From NCBI RefSeq assembly GCF_026340565.1, contig NZ_JAPEPB010000001.1, forward strand, positions 2,766,501 through 2,830,500: 64,000 nt of DNA. The letters run 5' to 3'. Position numbers and translations under genes: made by a program. Below the pieces are notes generated by a model. The model saw nothing but the letters and a program-made list of their open reading frames with translations. It was not told where the DNA came from and did no database searches. Shown one piece after another: positions 8,292-17,146 of this stretch. Origin of the DNA: Kitasatospora sp. NBC_01287. Its GTDB lineage: Bacteria > Actinomycetota > Actinomycetes > Streptomycetales > Streptomycetaceae. Numbering within the stretch: the stretch's first letter is position 1; the number at the start of each line of letters is the position of its first letter.

Positions 8292-8978
8292 TCACGGCAG
8301 TCGCCAGTCCACCGGCTGCGCGCCCTGCTTGACCAGCAGGTCGTTGGCGCGGCTGAACGGGCGGGAGCCGAAGAAGCCGCGGTCCGCCGACATCGGGCTC
8401 GGGTGCGCCGACTCGATCGCCGGCAACTGCCCGAGCAGCGGCCGCAGGTTGCGCGCGTCCCGACCCCAGAGGATCGACACCAGCGGGGTGCCACGGGCCA
8501 CCAGCGCCCGGATCGCCTGCTCGGTGACCTCCTCCCAGCCCTTGCCCCGGTGCGCGGCCGGCTTGCCGGGCGCGGTGGTGAGGGCCCGGTTGAGCAGCAG
8601 CACGCCCTGCTCGGTCCAGGGGGTGAGGTCACCGTTGGCGGGTGGCGGGAAGCCGAGGTCCTGCCCGTACTCGCGGTAGATGTTGACCAGACTGCCGGGG
8701 ATCGGCCGCACCTGCGGGGCGACCGAGAAGCTCAGCCCCACCGCGTGGCCGGGGGTGGGATAAGGGTCCTGACCGACGATCAGCACCCGCACGTCCGCGA
8801 ACGGCTCTTGGAAGGCGCGCAGCACATCGGGTCCGGCGGGCAGATAGGTGCGCCCGGCGGCCAGCTCGCCGCGCAGGAACTCGCCCATGGCGGCGACCCG
8901 CCCGGCCACCGGCTGCAGGGCCTGGGCCCAGCCGGGTTCGACGATCTCGTGAAGGGGACGCGGTGCCATGGTGCTCAC
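8292..8978 (-). CDS. ung: Uracil-DNA glycosylase, family 1
   Basis: 228 residues, full length. It removes uracil from DNA in base excision repair. The catalytic water-activating motif [18 protein letters not shown] carries D71, and the C-terminal [25 protein letters not shown] stretch includes the catalytic His of HPSP and the minor-groove loop. LLLNRALTT, the uracil-recognition strand, is also present. It starts at a GTG with AAGGA a few bases upstream; an ATG three codons in is an alternative. Monocistronic. Confidence 0.95.
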   Translation of the reverse strand: MSTMAPRPLHEIVEPGWAQALQPVAGRVAAMGEFLRGELAAGRTYLPAGPDVLRAFQEPFADVRVLIVGQDPYPTPGHAVGLSFSVAPQVRPIPGSLVNIYREYGQDLGFPPPANGDLTPWTEQGVLLLNRALTTAPGKPAAHRGKGWEEVTEQAIRALVARGTPLVSILWGRDARNLRPLLGQLPAIESAHPSPMSADRGFFGSRPFSRANDLLVKQGAQPVDWRLP

Positions 8979-9129
8979 CCTAATTCCTTGTTAGCGGATG
9001 GTGGGAGCCAGGGGTTGCCACCGGTCCGTTCGAGCGCCGGGGGCGTGATGCCCTGTCTCACCCCGGTCGTCGAGGCCTCCCGATAGAGCGGCACACGGCC
9101 CGGCGCTCGTGGTGGTGGCGGTCACGTGG

Positions 9130-9443
9130 GCGCCGGACGGATGCCTTTCTGTTATCCGGCCGTGCAGGCCCTACCCCAGACCGGCGACGTTCGGCGCCTT
9201 CGTGGCCGCCACCACCGTCAATACCTTGCGCCTGATCACTCGTTGGTGTTGGTGGTGCGAGCCCGCCGCGCGGTGACCTCTCGATCTACCCGAGCTGCCT
9301 GAGCTCCCTCAACAGACCGAGGCCCGCGCGGCGCGCTGGTGCCACGAACGGCTAGTGAGGTGGCGGACCGACCGGAATTAGGTCGCTGCGTGGCCCGCAT
9401 GCGCTCGTAACCAGCGCAAACACCCGCGCCCTGGGAGGGAATC
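9130..9443 (+). ncRNA. Candidate bridge RNA region of the IS110 element
   Basis: About 310 bases upstream of the transposase contain no gene but several stems. GCCGGA/TCCGGC pair at 9132-9160. CACCACC (9210-9216) pairs with GGTGGTG (9251-9257). TGCGCT/AGCGCA pair with a 7-base loop at 9400-9418. In IS110-group elements the non-coding left end encodes the bridge RNA whose loops pair with target and donor DNA. That this segment is such an RNA is inference from position and foldability; loop-to-target matches were not resolved. Confidence 0.35.
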
Positions 9444-10685
9444 TTGATCTACTGCGGCATCGACTGGGCCGAGAAGACGCACGACGTCGCCCTGGTCGAC
9501 GACACCGGTCAGCTTCTGGCCAAGCGCCACATCACCGACGACGCAGCCGGCTACAAGATCCTGCTGGACCTGCTCGCCGAGTACGGCGACACCGAGGAGA
9601 ACCCGATGCCGGTCGCCATCGAGACCTCGCGCGGGCTGCTGGTCGCGGTGCTGCGGACCGGCAAGCGGCAGGTGTTCGCGATCAACCCGTTGGCCGCCGC
9701 CCGTTACCGCGATCGGCACGCCGTCTCCCGCAAGAAGTCCGACCCGGGCGACGCGCTGGTCCTGGCGAACATCCTGCGCACCGACATGCACGCCCACCGG
9801 CCCCTGCCCGACGACAGCGACCTGGTCCGCGCCATCGCCGTCCTCGCCCGGGCCCAGCAGGACGCGGTCTGGAACCGCCAGCAGCTCGCCAACCAGCTCC
9901 GCTCCCTGATGCGCGAGTACTACCCCGCCGCCCTGGACGCCTTCGCCAAATGGGCCAACGGCCTGTGCAGGCCAGAAGCCCGCGAGCTGCTCAGGCTTGC
10001 CCCCACCCCGCTCCAGGCCGCCCGGCTGACTCGTGCTCAGATCACCGCGGCCCTCAAGCGGGCCGGCCGCCAGCGCGGCATCGAGCCGGAAGCCGAGCGC
10101 CTGCGCGAAGCGTTCCGTGCGGAGTGGGCCCACCAACCCACCCTGGTCGAGGAAGCGCTCGGCAAGCAGATGCTGGCCCTGCTCGGCCAGCTCACGGCCG
10201 CCTGCATCGCGGCTGACGACCTCGCCCAGGCGGTGGAGGAGGCGTTCCCTCAGCACCCGGACGCTGAGATCATCCTCAGCTTCCCCGGCCTCGGCATCCA
10301 GCTCGGCGCCCGGGTGCTGGCCGAGATCGGCGACGATCGCCAGCGCTTCGCCGACGCCCGCGGCCTCAAGGCCTACGCCGGCGCCTCCCCCGTCACCCGG
10401 GCCTCCGGCAAGAAGTCGAGCATCACCCGCCGATGGGTGAAGAACGACCGGCTCAACCACGCCGGCTACCTGTGGGCCTTCGCCGCGCTCACCGCCTCAC
10501 CCGGAGCCAAGGCCCACTACCGACGCCGCCGCGACGACGCCGGAGACTGGCACGCCGCCGCCCAGCGCAACCTGTTCAACCGCATGCTCGGCCAGCTCTA
10601 CCACTGCCTCAAGGCCCGCCAGCCCTTCGACGAACACACAGCCTTCCCGACCCCGCAAACGGCCCTTGCCACGGCTGCTGCATAG
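9444..10685 (+). CDS. IS110-family transposase (DEDD recombinase)
   Basis: 413 residues, intact. The N-terminal RuvC-like DEDD_Tnp_IS110 domain shows D7 in GIDWAEKTH, E60 in AIETSRG, and D100/D103 in KSDPGDALVLAN, the four acidic residues of the family. The C-terminal Transposase_20 domain has SFPGLGIQLGARVLAEIGD and AYAGASPVTRASGKKSS, which contains the Ser-rich region where the family's catalytic serine lies. It starts at an initiator (ttg/atc context) after GGGAGGGA. No frameshift, so the element may still be active. The non-coding left end is listed separately. Confidence 0.92.
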   Translation: MIYCGIDWAEKTHDVALVDDTGQLLAKRHITDDAAGYKILLDLLAEYGDTEENPMPVAIETSRGLLVAVLRTGKRQVFAINPLAAARYRDRHAVSRKKSDPGDALVLANILRTDMHAHRPLPDDSDLVRAIAVLARAQQDAVWNRQQLANQLRSLMREYYPAALDAFAKWANGLCRPEARELLRLAPTPLQAARLTRAQITAALKRAGRQRGIEPEAERLREAFRAEWAHQPTLVEEALGKQMLALLGQLTAACIAADDLAQAVEEAFPQHPDAEIILSFPGLGIQLGARVLAEIGDDRQRFADARGLKAYAGASPVTRASGKKSSITRRWVKNDRLNHAGYLWAFAALTASPGAKAHYRRRRDDAGDWHAAAQRNLFNRMLGQLYHCLKARQPFDEHTAFPTPQTALATAAA

Positions 10686-10699
10686 ACCAGGGATCGTCG

Positions 10700-11128
10700 C
10701 TAGAGGTTGATCTTGCCGGTGAGCCACCAGTCGAGGTACTTCGCCAGGCCCGGCGCTACCCAGGTCCGGCTGTCGTTCTCGTGATCCCAGACGAACACGT
10801 CGGGGCGGCGGGTGTGCGGGACGAGCGCGAACTGATCGCCGTTGCCCGCGTCGCCGATGAAAAGCAGGGGGTCGAACGGCATGTAGAGCTTCGCCAGGTC
10901 GGCGTCACGTCGGAGGACCAGGTTGTCGGTGGCGATCCGTTCGATCGGCCAGATCAACTCCAGCCCGTACTCAGCTCCGACGCCGTTGCTCTCTCGCAGC
11001 AGCGCGGCCAGCTCGTCCGGCAGCGGATGGCCAAGCAGCTGCTGGGCCTCGGCGAGAGCGGGTTCAGGCGCCGGCGGTTGCAGCGTCAGCTCCCCCGGCA
11101 GCGCGCCAATCAGCTCAGTCCAGATCAC
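10700..11128 (-). CDS. SMI1/KNR4 family protein
   Basis: 142 residues if read from the GTG at 11128, which gives the usual family start IWTELIGALPGE and has a G-rich site upstream; a longer form from an ATG at 11191 is possible. The fold markers are LPDELAALLRESNGVGAEYG, LIWPIERIATDN, FIGDAGNGDQFAL and the C-terminal KYLDWWLTGKINL typical of short actinobacterial SMI1 proteins. Many such proteins are toxin immunity factors, but there is no toxin neighbour. The IS110 element lies immediately beyond its stop codon without disrupting it. Confidence 0.8.
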   Translation of the reverse strand: MIWTELIGALPGELTLQPPAPEPALAEAQQLLGHPLPDELAALLRESNGVGAEYGLELIWPIERIATDNLVLRRDADLAKLYMPFDPLLFIGDAGNGDQFALVPHTRRPDVFVWDHENDSRTWVAPGLAKYLDWWLTGKINL

Positions 11129-11247
11129 TGATGCCCCACTCCGATCCCCAAATCGAACGAATCGACAGGCTACATGGGCATCCCGAGCCATCAGCTTGAC
11201 GGCTTCACACCGTGAGGTGTCTATCGGCCCAGCCGACAGCGCCGCCG

Positions 11248-12339
11248 TCAGCCCATCGGGCGCCCGCGGAGCACCACCAGGCGCGGGTCCGCCAGCACGC
11301 GGACGTCGGCGCGCGGGTCCGTCCCGTAGACCACCAGGTCCGCCGGGGCGCCCTCCGTCAGGCCCTCCCGGCCGAGCCATGACCGGGCGCCCCAACTGGC
11401 CGCCGAGATCGCCTCGGTGGCGCTCAGGCCGGCCTTGACCAGCTCGGCCACCTCGGCCGCGACCAGGCCGTGGGCGAGCGAGCCGCCCGCGTCCGTCCCG
11501 ACGTAGACCGGCACGCCCGCCTCGTGCGCGGCGCCCACCGTGTCGTAGCGCCGCTCGTGCAGCCGGCGCATGTGCGCGGACCAGGCGGGGAACCGCGCCT
11601 CGCCGCCCTCGGCCAGCTTCGGGAAGGTCGCGATGTTGACCAGGGTCGGCACGATGGCCACCCCCCGCTCGGCGAAGACCGGGATCAGCTCCTCGGTCAG
11701 CCCGGTGGCGTGCTCGACGCAGTCGATGCCGGCCGCCAGCAGGTCGGGCAGCGACTCGGCGGCGAAGCAGTGCGCGGTGACCCGCGCGCCCTCGGCGTGC
11801 GCCGCCGCGATCGCCTCGGCCAGCGCGTCGGCGGGCCAACAGGCGGCCAGGTCGCCGCGCTCGCGGTCGATCCAGTCGCCGACCAGCTTGACCCAGCCGT
11901 CGCCGCGCCGGGCCTCCGCGACCACGTAGGCGGTCAGGTCGCCGGGCTCGATCTCGTGCGCGTAGTTGCGGATGTAGCGGCGGGTGCGGGCGATGTGGCG
12001 GCCGGCCCTGATGATCCTGGGCAGGTCCTCGCGGTCGTCGATCCACCGGGTGTCGGCGGCCGATCCCGCGTCGCGGATCAGCAGCGTGCCGGCCTCGCGG
12101 TCGGTGATCGCCTGCTTCTCGCTGGTGGCCTCGTCGACCGCGCCGTGCGCGTCCAGGCCGACGTGGCAGTGCGCGTCGACCAGACCCGGCAGCGCCCAGC
12201 CGGTGACCGTGCGGACCTCCCGGGCGCCGGCGGGCCGCTGGTAGCTCACCCGGCCGTCGAGCACCCAGAGTTCGTCCCGGACCTCGTCGGGCCCGACCAG
12301 GATCCGGCCCTTGATGTGCAGCACCACGCCATCCGTCAT
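11248..12339 (-). CDS. Metal-dependent amidohydrolase
   Basis: 363 residues. The enzyme hydrolyses a C-N or related bond with one or two metal ions in a TIM barrel. Metal ligands are visible as DAHCHVG near residue 57, a central WVKLVGDWID (carboxylated-Lys position), ARVTAHC, CVEHATGL and VGTDAGGSLAHGL with the catalytic Asp. The small beta-sandwich is formed by the first 50 and last 50 residues (ADLVVYGTDPRADV). It resembles imidazolonepropionase-like or prolidase-like members, and the substrate cannot be named. It stands alone, with a short gap to the SMI1-like gene downstream. Confidence 0.88.
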   Translation of the reverse strand: MTDGVVLHIKGRILVGPDEVRDELWVLDGRVSYQRPAGAREVRTVTGWALPGLVDAHCHVGLDAHGAVDEATSEKQAITDREAGTLLIRDAGSAADTRWIDDREDLPRIIRAGRHIARTRRYIRNYAHEIEPGDLTAYVVAEARRGDGWVKLVGDWIDRERGDLAACWPADALAEAIAAAHAEGARVTAHCFAAESLPDLLAAGIDCVEHATGLTEELIPVFAERGVAIVPTLVNIATFPKLAEGGEARFPAWSAHMRRLHERRYDTVGAAHEAGVPVYVGTDAGGSLAHGLVAAEVAELVKAGLSATEAISAASWGARSWLGREGLTEGAPADLVVYGTDPRADVRVLADPRLVVLRGRPMG

Positions 12340-12412
12340 GCCCGCACTCTACGGCGCGGCCCCTGGGCAATCACGGCCCCCTGGCAATCACCCGCCAGGG
12401 TGACAGCGGAAG

Positions 12413-12453
12413 GCCCGGCGCGAAGGCTTCCGGGGGGCGCCGGGCTTTCTCTG
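12413..12453 (+). terminator. Hairpin with short T-run, reading rightward
   Basis: Arms GCCCGGCGC and GCGCCGGGC pair perfectly over 9 bp with a loop of about 14 bases, then TTTCTCTGT. It lies upstream of the amidohydrolase and points toward the cupin gene, so there is no obvious gene for it to terminate. It may insulate the cupin operon from read-through or act as a leader hairpin. Confidence 0.45.
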
Positions 12454-12768
12454 TGACTTCTCCGGTCAATACAGCGTCACATCACCGGCGGAAACCCGCC
12501 GAGTTCCGCATTATCAACTCCTGATACATCATCAGACATAAGCAGCAGCAAGGGTGCTGGTCTCTACTCTTTGATTGACTCGCCATGACTGCCGTGGTTG
12601 ACTCCAGTGAGCAAGTCCTCGATCCACGGAGACCAACGCCCCCGCACCGCCGGATTCCAGGGCACCCTCGATCGCCCCTTCCCGCCCCGGAATTCACCGG
12701 CAGAGCTCTTTCTCCAAAAGGCCGCGACGTGGTGCGGCCGGGCGTCCCCAGGAGACATCGGAGGCACC
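12454..12768 (+). promoter_or_regulatory. Leader and promoter region of the cupin-led redox cluster
   Basis: About 315 bp without a convincing gene. The stretch 12500-12600 is clearly less GC-rich than its surroundings, as promoters often are here, and contains CTGAT-N5-ATCAG at 12521-12535 as a small inverted repeat. A TTGACT at about 12599 could be a -35 element. No clear operator shared with other loci was found. Confidence 0.35.
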
Positions 12769-13281
12769 ATGACCAGCAGCGTGGAAGTGAAAGCGCCGGC
12801 GCACGGCGCCCACCCGGAGGGGAACGTCATCCACCACCCGGCGGGCACCGGTCCCACCACCTGGTTCGGCGACGCGATTTACACGTTCAAGGCGACCAAG
12901 GACAACACCAACGGGTCGCTGACCTTCGCCGAGGCGTCGGTACCGCCCGGCGGGGGCCCGCCGCCGCACATCCACCCGCACGCCGACGAGGCCTTCTTCA
13001 TCCTCTCCGGCGAGATCGAGTTCCTGAACGGCGAGAAGACCTTCATCGCCCGCGAGGGCGACTTCGTCTTCGTGCCGCGCGGCACCCGGCACCGGTTCCG
13101 CAATGTCGGCCTGCACGTCTCCCGGCTGCTCTTCCTCTTCACCCCGGGCGGCATGGAGAGCTTCTTCACCGAGATCGGCCAGGAGGCCAGGGCCGGTGAG
13201 GCGCCGCAGCCGTTCACCCCGGAGCAGCGCCAGCAGATCATCGACAACGCCCCGCGGCACGACCTGCACCTGGCTCCCTGA
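12769..13281 (+). CDS. Cupin-domain protein, quercetin-dioxygenase-like
   Basis: 170 residues from an ATG with GGAGG four bases upstream. The double-stranded beta-helix motif 1 is PPHIHPHADEAFFILSGEIE (two His and Glu as metal ligands) and motif 2 is DFVFVPRGTRHRFRN (third His). This is the pattern of single-domain cupins related to quercetin 2,3-dioxygenase or sugar-binding cupins. It leads a same-strand run with an F420-type oxidoreductase, a quinone oxidoreductase and an FAD oxidase, suggesting a role in oxidative small-molecule conversion. Reaction unknown. Confidence 0.85.
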   Translation: MTSSVEVKAPAHGAHPEGNVIHHPAGTGPTTWFGDAIYTFKATKDNTNGSLTFAEASVPPGGGPPPHIHPHADEAFFILSGEIEFLNGEKTFIAREGDFVFVPRGTRHRFRNVGLHVSRLLFLFTPGGMESFFTEIGQEARAGEAPQPFTPEQRQQIIDNAPRHDLHLAP

Positions 13282-13347
13282 GCCACGGGTCGCGCCGGTG
13301 GGCCCGGCCCGCCGGCGCGACCCGGCCGCCTCCGGAGCGAGCCGGCC

Positions 13348-13437
13348 GCGCGCCAAACCAGTCGCGCACCGGGCCAGTTGCGCGCCAAACCAGTCGCGCA
13401 CCGGGCCAGTTGCGCGCCGAACCGCTTGCGCAACCGG
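13348..13437. repeat. 32-bp tandem repeat between cupin and LLM genes
   Basis: Two exact copies of a 32-bp unit beginning GCGCGCCAAACCAGTCGCGC lie at 13348-13379 and 13380-13411, followed by a diverged partial copy to about 13437. It sits within a 206-bp spacer and contributes no recognisable coding sequence. Recent slippage or a structural element are both possible. Confidence 0.85.
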
Positions 13438-13487
13438 CCGCTTCCGCACCCGACCACTTCCGCACCGAGCCCAGAGAGAGAACGTCC

Positions 13488-14309
13488 ATGCGGCTGCACG
13501 TCGTCCTGCCCAATGAGTCCGCCGAGACCGAACCCGCCCGGATCACCGAACTGGCCCGGCAGGCCGAGCAGCTGGGCTATGACGGCCTCTGGCTCGGCGA
13601 CCACCTGCTGCCCCCGGCCGCCGACTACGGCGTGGTCTACGAGCCGCTGGTCACCCTCTCCTACCTCGCCGCCGCCACCACCCGGGTGCGGCTGGGCACA
13701 TCGGTGCTGCTGCTGGCCCAGCGCAACCCCTTCGCGGTGGCCAAGCAGGTCGCCACGCTCGACCGCTTCTCCGGCGGCCGCTTCACCCTGGGCGTCGGAC
13801 TCGGCTGGGAACGGCAGGAGTTCGAGGCGGTCGGCGCCGACTTCAGCGACCGGGCCGGCCGCACCGACGAGTCGCTGCGGCTGCTGCGCCAGCTCTTCAC
13901 CGAAGGCGCGGGGCCGTTCACCGGCAAGCGCTTCGGCTTCGAGACCGGGGCCTTCAGCCCCAGGCCGGGCAAGGGTCTGAAGATCATGGTCGGCGGCACC
14001 TCGCCCGCCGCGCTGCGCCGGGCCGCGCGCGCGGCCGACGTCTGGCAGAGCCCGCCGATCGACGCCGCGCAGTTCGCCGCGCTGGCCGCCGAGGTGCGCC
14101 GGCAGGCCGAGCGGCCGATCGAGACCGGCGCCAGGACCACCTGGGAGGACCCGGCGGTGCCGATCGAGCAGGTGCTGGGCGAGCTGCGCGCCTGGGACGC
14201 CGCCGGAGCCGAGCACCTGGCTGTCTGGTTCGGCGCGCTGGACGGCTTCGAGCAGCGGATGACCGCGCTCGCCGCCGCGGCCGACCCGGCCTGGCTGACC
14301 AGCGACTGA
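13488..14309 (+). CDS. LLM-class F420-dependent oxidoreductase
   Basis: 273 residues, a complete luciferase-like monooxygenase fold. The ATG at 13488 follows a GAGAGAG site. Family markers are LAAATTRVRLGTSVLLLAQR, NPFAVAKQVATLDRFSGGR and FTLGVGLGWERQEFEAVG, shared by actinobacterial F420-dependent enzymes annotated from mycobacterial TIGR03619-type proteins. It probably uses deazaflavin F420 for hydride transfer, and the substrate is unknown. It lies between the cupin and quinone oxidoreductase genes on the same strand. Confidence 0.88.
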   Translation: MRLHVVLPNESAETEPARITELARQAEQLGYDGLWLGDHLLPPAADYGVVYEPLVTLSYLAAATTRVRLGTSVLLLAQRNPFAVAKQVATLDRFSGGRFTLGVGLGWERQEFEAVGADFSDRAGRTDESLRLLRQLFTEGAGPFTGKRFGFETGAFSPRPGKGLKIMVGGTSPAALRRAARAADVWQSPPIDAAQFAALAAEVRRQAERPIETGARTTWEDPAVPIEQVLGELRAWDAAGAEHLAVWFGALDGFEQRMTALAAAADPAWLTSD

Positions 14310-14480
14310 CGGGCGGCAGGCAACGCCGGGCAGGTCGGCGCCGGGCAGGTCGGCGCCGTCGTCACCTGCCCGCCGATCGCCGATCGGCCGGGGTGGATCC
14401 GCTGTTCCGCGGATCCGGCAGCGGGTCCAGGGCGGCGCGAGGCGGACCGACGGCGGCCTGATGGCGGATGACCGACGAGG

Positions 14481-14520
14481 GATGACAGATTTCAGCTGAC
14501 AGAATCTGATATCTGTCATC
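14481..14520. promoter_or_regulatory. Dyad operator before the quinone oxidoreductase gene
   Basis: Perfect 10-bp arms GATGACAGAT and ATCTGTCATC flank 20 bases containing further TGACAGA and TCTGA half-sites. The dyad ends 40 bp before the ATG at 14561, in an AT-richer stretch. This is the position and symmetry of a repressor operator for a MarR, TetR or HxlR type regulator. No such gene is adjacent. Confidence 0.6.
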
Positions 14521-14560
14521 CGCAAGCCCCCCTCACAACAAGAACGGAACGAGAGAGCAC

Positions 14561-15526
14561 ATGGCACAGCCCACCTCCCCGATCCCCGCGACGATGCGCG
14601 CCGCCGTCCTCACCGGCCTCGGCGGCCCCGAGCTGCTGCGCCCGGCCGACCTTCCGGTGCCCGTGCCCGGCGCCGGGGAGGTGCTGATCCGGGTCCACGC
14701 GGCCGGCGTCAACGCGATCGACTGGGCCACCCGGATCGGCCAGGGAGTGGGCATCGGCGTCTTCCCGGCCGTGCTCGGCTGGGACCTGTCCGGCACCGTG
14801 GCGGCGCTGGGCCCCGGCGCCACCCGGTTCGCGGTCGGCGACCAGGTCTTCGGCATGCCGCGCTTCCCCCGACTGGCCGGCGCCTACGCGCAGTACGCGG
14901 TCGCGCCCGAGGGCGAGTTGGCGCAGCTGCCGGCCGGCCTGGAGCACAACGCGGCGGCCGGCGCGCCGATGGTCACGCTGACCGCCTGGGAGAGCCTGGT
15001 GGACCACGCCCAACTCACCTCGGGCCAGCGGGTGCTGGTCTCCGGCGCGGCCGGCGGGGTCGGCCATGTCGCCGTGCAGCTGGCCAAGGCGCTGGGCGCC
15101 GAGGTGATCGGCACCGCCTCCGCGGCCAACCACGAGTTCCTGCGCGAGCTCGGCGCCGACCAGGTGGTCGACTACGGCAGCGGGCGGGTGGCCGACGCGG
15201 TCAAGGACGTGGACGTGGTGCTCGACCCGCGCGGCGGAGCGGACTTCGCCGAGCTGGCCCAGGTGCTGCGGCCGGGCGGGATCATCGTCACGCTCAAGGG
15301 CCAACAGGCCGGCTACCAGGAGCTGCTGGCGGCCCGCGGGGTGCGCGGCGGCTACACCTACGTCAGCCCGAACGGCGCGGCGCTCGGCGAGATCGCCACG
15401 CTGCTCGGCGACGGCAGCCTGCGGATCGCCGTCGAACGGGTCTTCCCGCTGGCCCAGGCCGCCGAGGCGCACCGGACCGGCGAGCGCGGCCACGTCCGCG
15501 GGCGGCTGATCCTCGACACCGAATAG
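14561..15526 (+). CDS. NADP-dependent quinone oxidoreductase, zinc-free MDR family
   Basis: 321 residues with GAGAG before the ATG. The N-terminal GroES-like part has GEVLIRVHAAGVNAIDWATR, and the Rossmann part has VLVSGAAGGVGHVAVQLAKA for NADP(H) binding followed by GADQVVDYGSG. This matches QOR/zeta-crystallin-like enzymes that reduce quinones or enones; the cysteines of zinc alcohol dehydrogenases are absent. The 14481-14520 dyad lies immediately upstream, so it may be induced separately. The FAD oxidase follows after about 30 bp. Confidence 0.9.
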   Translation: MAQPTSPIPATMRAAVLTGLGGPELLRPADLPVPVPGAGEVLIRVHAAGVNAIDWATRIGQGVGIGVFPAVLGWDLSGTVAALGPGATRFAVGDQVFGMPRFPRLAGAYAQYAVAPEGELAQLPAGLEHNAAAGAPMVTLTAWESLVDHAQLTSGQRVLVSGAAGGVGHVAVQLAKALGAEVIGTASAANHEFLRELGADQVVDYGSGRVADAVKDVDVVLDPRGGADFAELAQVLRPGGIIVTLKGQQAGYQELLAARGVRGGYTYVSPNGAALGEIATLLGDGSLRIAVERVFPLAQAAEAHRTGERGHVRGRLILDTE

Positions 15527-15556
15527 GCTCTTCCCCCTTCACCCGTGAGGAATGCG

Positions 15557-16942
15557 ATGACCAGCTCCCCCGCCCTGCCCAGAGAGACCGCCGAGGCCGC
15601 GGCCGCGCTGCGCGCCGCGCTCGGCGGCGAGGTCCTGGTGGCCGCCGACCCGGGCTACGACCAGGCCCGGCAGGTCTGGAACGCCGCGGTGGACCACCAT
15701 CCGGCCGTGCTCGTCAGGTGCGCCGGCGAGAAGGACGTGCGGGCGGCGGTGCGGATCGCCCGCGAGCACGGCCTGCCGCTCTCGGTGCGCGGCGGCGGCC
15801 ACGACTGGGCCGGGCGGGCGCTGCGCCAGGGCGGGGTGGTGCTGGACCTGTCCGGGCTGCGCCAGGTCACCGTGGACCCGGCGACCGGCACCGCCGAGGT
15901 CCAGGGCGGGGCGCGGGCCGGCGACCTGATCGAGGAGGCCGCCCGGCACGGCTTCGCGCCGGTCACCGGCACGGTGAAGGCGGTCGGCGTGACCGGGCTG
16001 ACCCTGGGCGGCGGCTACGGGCTGCTCGCCGGCGCGCACGGGCTGGCCTCGGACAACCTGGTCGGTGCCCACGTGGTGCTGGCGGACGGCGAGTCGGTGA
16101 CGGCGAGCGCGGAGGAGAACCCGGACCTGTTCTGGGCGCTGCGCGGCGGCGGCGGCAACTTCGGCGTGCTGACCTCACTGCGCTACCGGGTGCACCCGCT
16201 GACCACGGTGACCAGCGGCCTGCTGCTCTTCCCGCTGGCCCAGGCGGCCGCGGTGCTGCGCGGGCACGCCGAGATCCTCGCCGAGGCGCCGGACGAACTC
16301 ACCGTGATGGCGGGCTTCTTCGCGGTGCCGGATGCCGAGCCGCTGGTCTTCCTGCTGCCGCTCTGGGTCGGCGATCCGGCCGCCGCCGAGCCGTGGCGGG
16401 CCAGGCTGGCGAGTGTGGGCAGCCCGGTGGCCGGGGAGTTCACCCAGGTGCCGTACCTGCAGGTTGCCTCGCTCTTCGACGACAGCATCCAGAACGGGCG
16501 GCACACCGAGATGCGCACCCGGTGGATACCCGGGCACACGACGGAGTCGATCGAGGTGCTGACCGAGGCGGCCGCCCGGATGACGGCGCCGTTCTCCGGC
16601 CTCTACCTGCACCACTTCCACGGCGCCGCGACCCGGGTGCCGGTGGCCGACACCGCCTTCGGGCTGCGCCGGGACCACCTGCTGGTGGAGATCGCCGCCT
16701 CCTGGGCGCCGGGCACCGAGGCCCGGGCCGAGGCGCACCGCGCCTGGGCCCGCTCACTCTCCGCCGACCTGGCCGCGCTCGCCCTGCCCGGCGGCTACGC
16801 CAACCTGATGGGCCCGGACGAGAGTGACCGGGCCCTGACCGGCTTCGGCGCCAACGCCGAGCGGCTGCTCGCCGTCAAGCGCCGGTTCGACCCGGACGCC
16901 GTCTTCACCGGCATCCCCGCCCTGCCGCCGCCCACCCGGTAG
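15557..16942 (+). CDS. FAD-linked oxidase, berberine-bridge-enzyme family
   Basis: 461 residues from an ATG with GAGG 6 bases upstream; a GTG at 15545 is less well placed. The FAD_binding_4 domain includes PLSVRGGGHDWAGRAL, whose His is the family's 8-alpha-histidyl FAD attachment site. The second covalent site is missing: where bicovalent members have Cys the sequence reads PVTGTVKAVGVTGLTLGGG. So the flavin should be singly attached. The C-terminal BBE segment NLMGPDESDRALTGFG is present. No signal peptide. Likely oxidises an alcohol or amine; it ends the cupin-led redox cluster. Confidence 0.9.
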   Translation: MTSSPALPRETAEAAAALRAALGGEVLVAADPGYDQARQVWNAAVDHHPAVLVRCAGEKDVRAAVRIAREHGLPLSVRGGGHDWAGRALRQGGVVLDLSGLRQVTVDPATGTAEVQGGARAGDLIEEAARHGFAPVTGTVKAVGVTGLTLGGGYGLLAGAHGLASDNLVGAHVVLADGESVTASAEENPDLFWALRGGGGNFGVLTSLRYRVHPLTTVTSGLLLFPLAQAAAVLRGHAEILAEAPDELTVMAGFFAVPDAEPLVFLLPLWVGDPAAAEPWRARLASVGSPVAGEFTQVPYLQVASLFDDSIQNGRHTEMRTRWIPGHTTESIEVLTEAAARMTAPFSGLYLHHFHGAATRVPVADTAFGLRRDHLLVEIAASWAPGTEARAEAHRAWARSLSADLAALALPGGYANLMGPDESDRALTGFGANAERLLAVKRRFDPDAVFTGIPALPPPTR

Positions 16943-16986
16943 CCCCCCGCCCCCGCCCACCCGGTAGTCCCCCGCCCACCCGGTAG
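16928..16986. repeat. Three copies of a 15-bp unit spanning the oxidase stop codon
   Basis: CCGCCCACCCGGTAG occurs at 16928-16942, 16953-16967 and 16972-16986. The first copy holds the last codons and the stop of the oxidase gene, so the 3' end of the gene has been duplicated twice into the spacer. This looks like replication slippage. Confidence 0.8.
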
Positions 16987-17146
16987 TCCCCGCCGGCGGC
17001 CGCCCGACCGCCGCCCCGCAGACCGGCCCGGTCGCCGCTCCCCCTCCCCGGCGGCCGGGCCAGCCGCGTGTCCGCAGGTGTTCCACTGCCCGCCATCCGC
17101 CGTTCAGTCACCGCTCACCAGCGCTCGGAAGAGTCCGGCCGAGGGA

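Larger units (their letters stand above)
9100..10700 (+). mobile_element. IS110-family insertion sequence (ends approximate)
   Basis: The element consists of one DEDD transposase gene and a non-coding 5' region of a few hundred bases. IS110 elements have no reliable terminal inverted repeats and recombine at short cores, so ends cannot be fixed by eye. The right end probably falls a few bases after the transposase stop, since a complete SMI1-like gene starts to be read from 10700 on the other strand. The left limit is a guess between the ung promoter and the hairpins starting at about 9130. Confidence 0.6.

Noticed and set aside
9100..10700. Terminal inverted repeats for the IS110 element
   Set aside because: No convincing pair was found, which agrees with the family; ends are therefore given as approximate.
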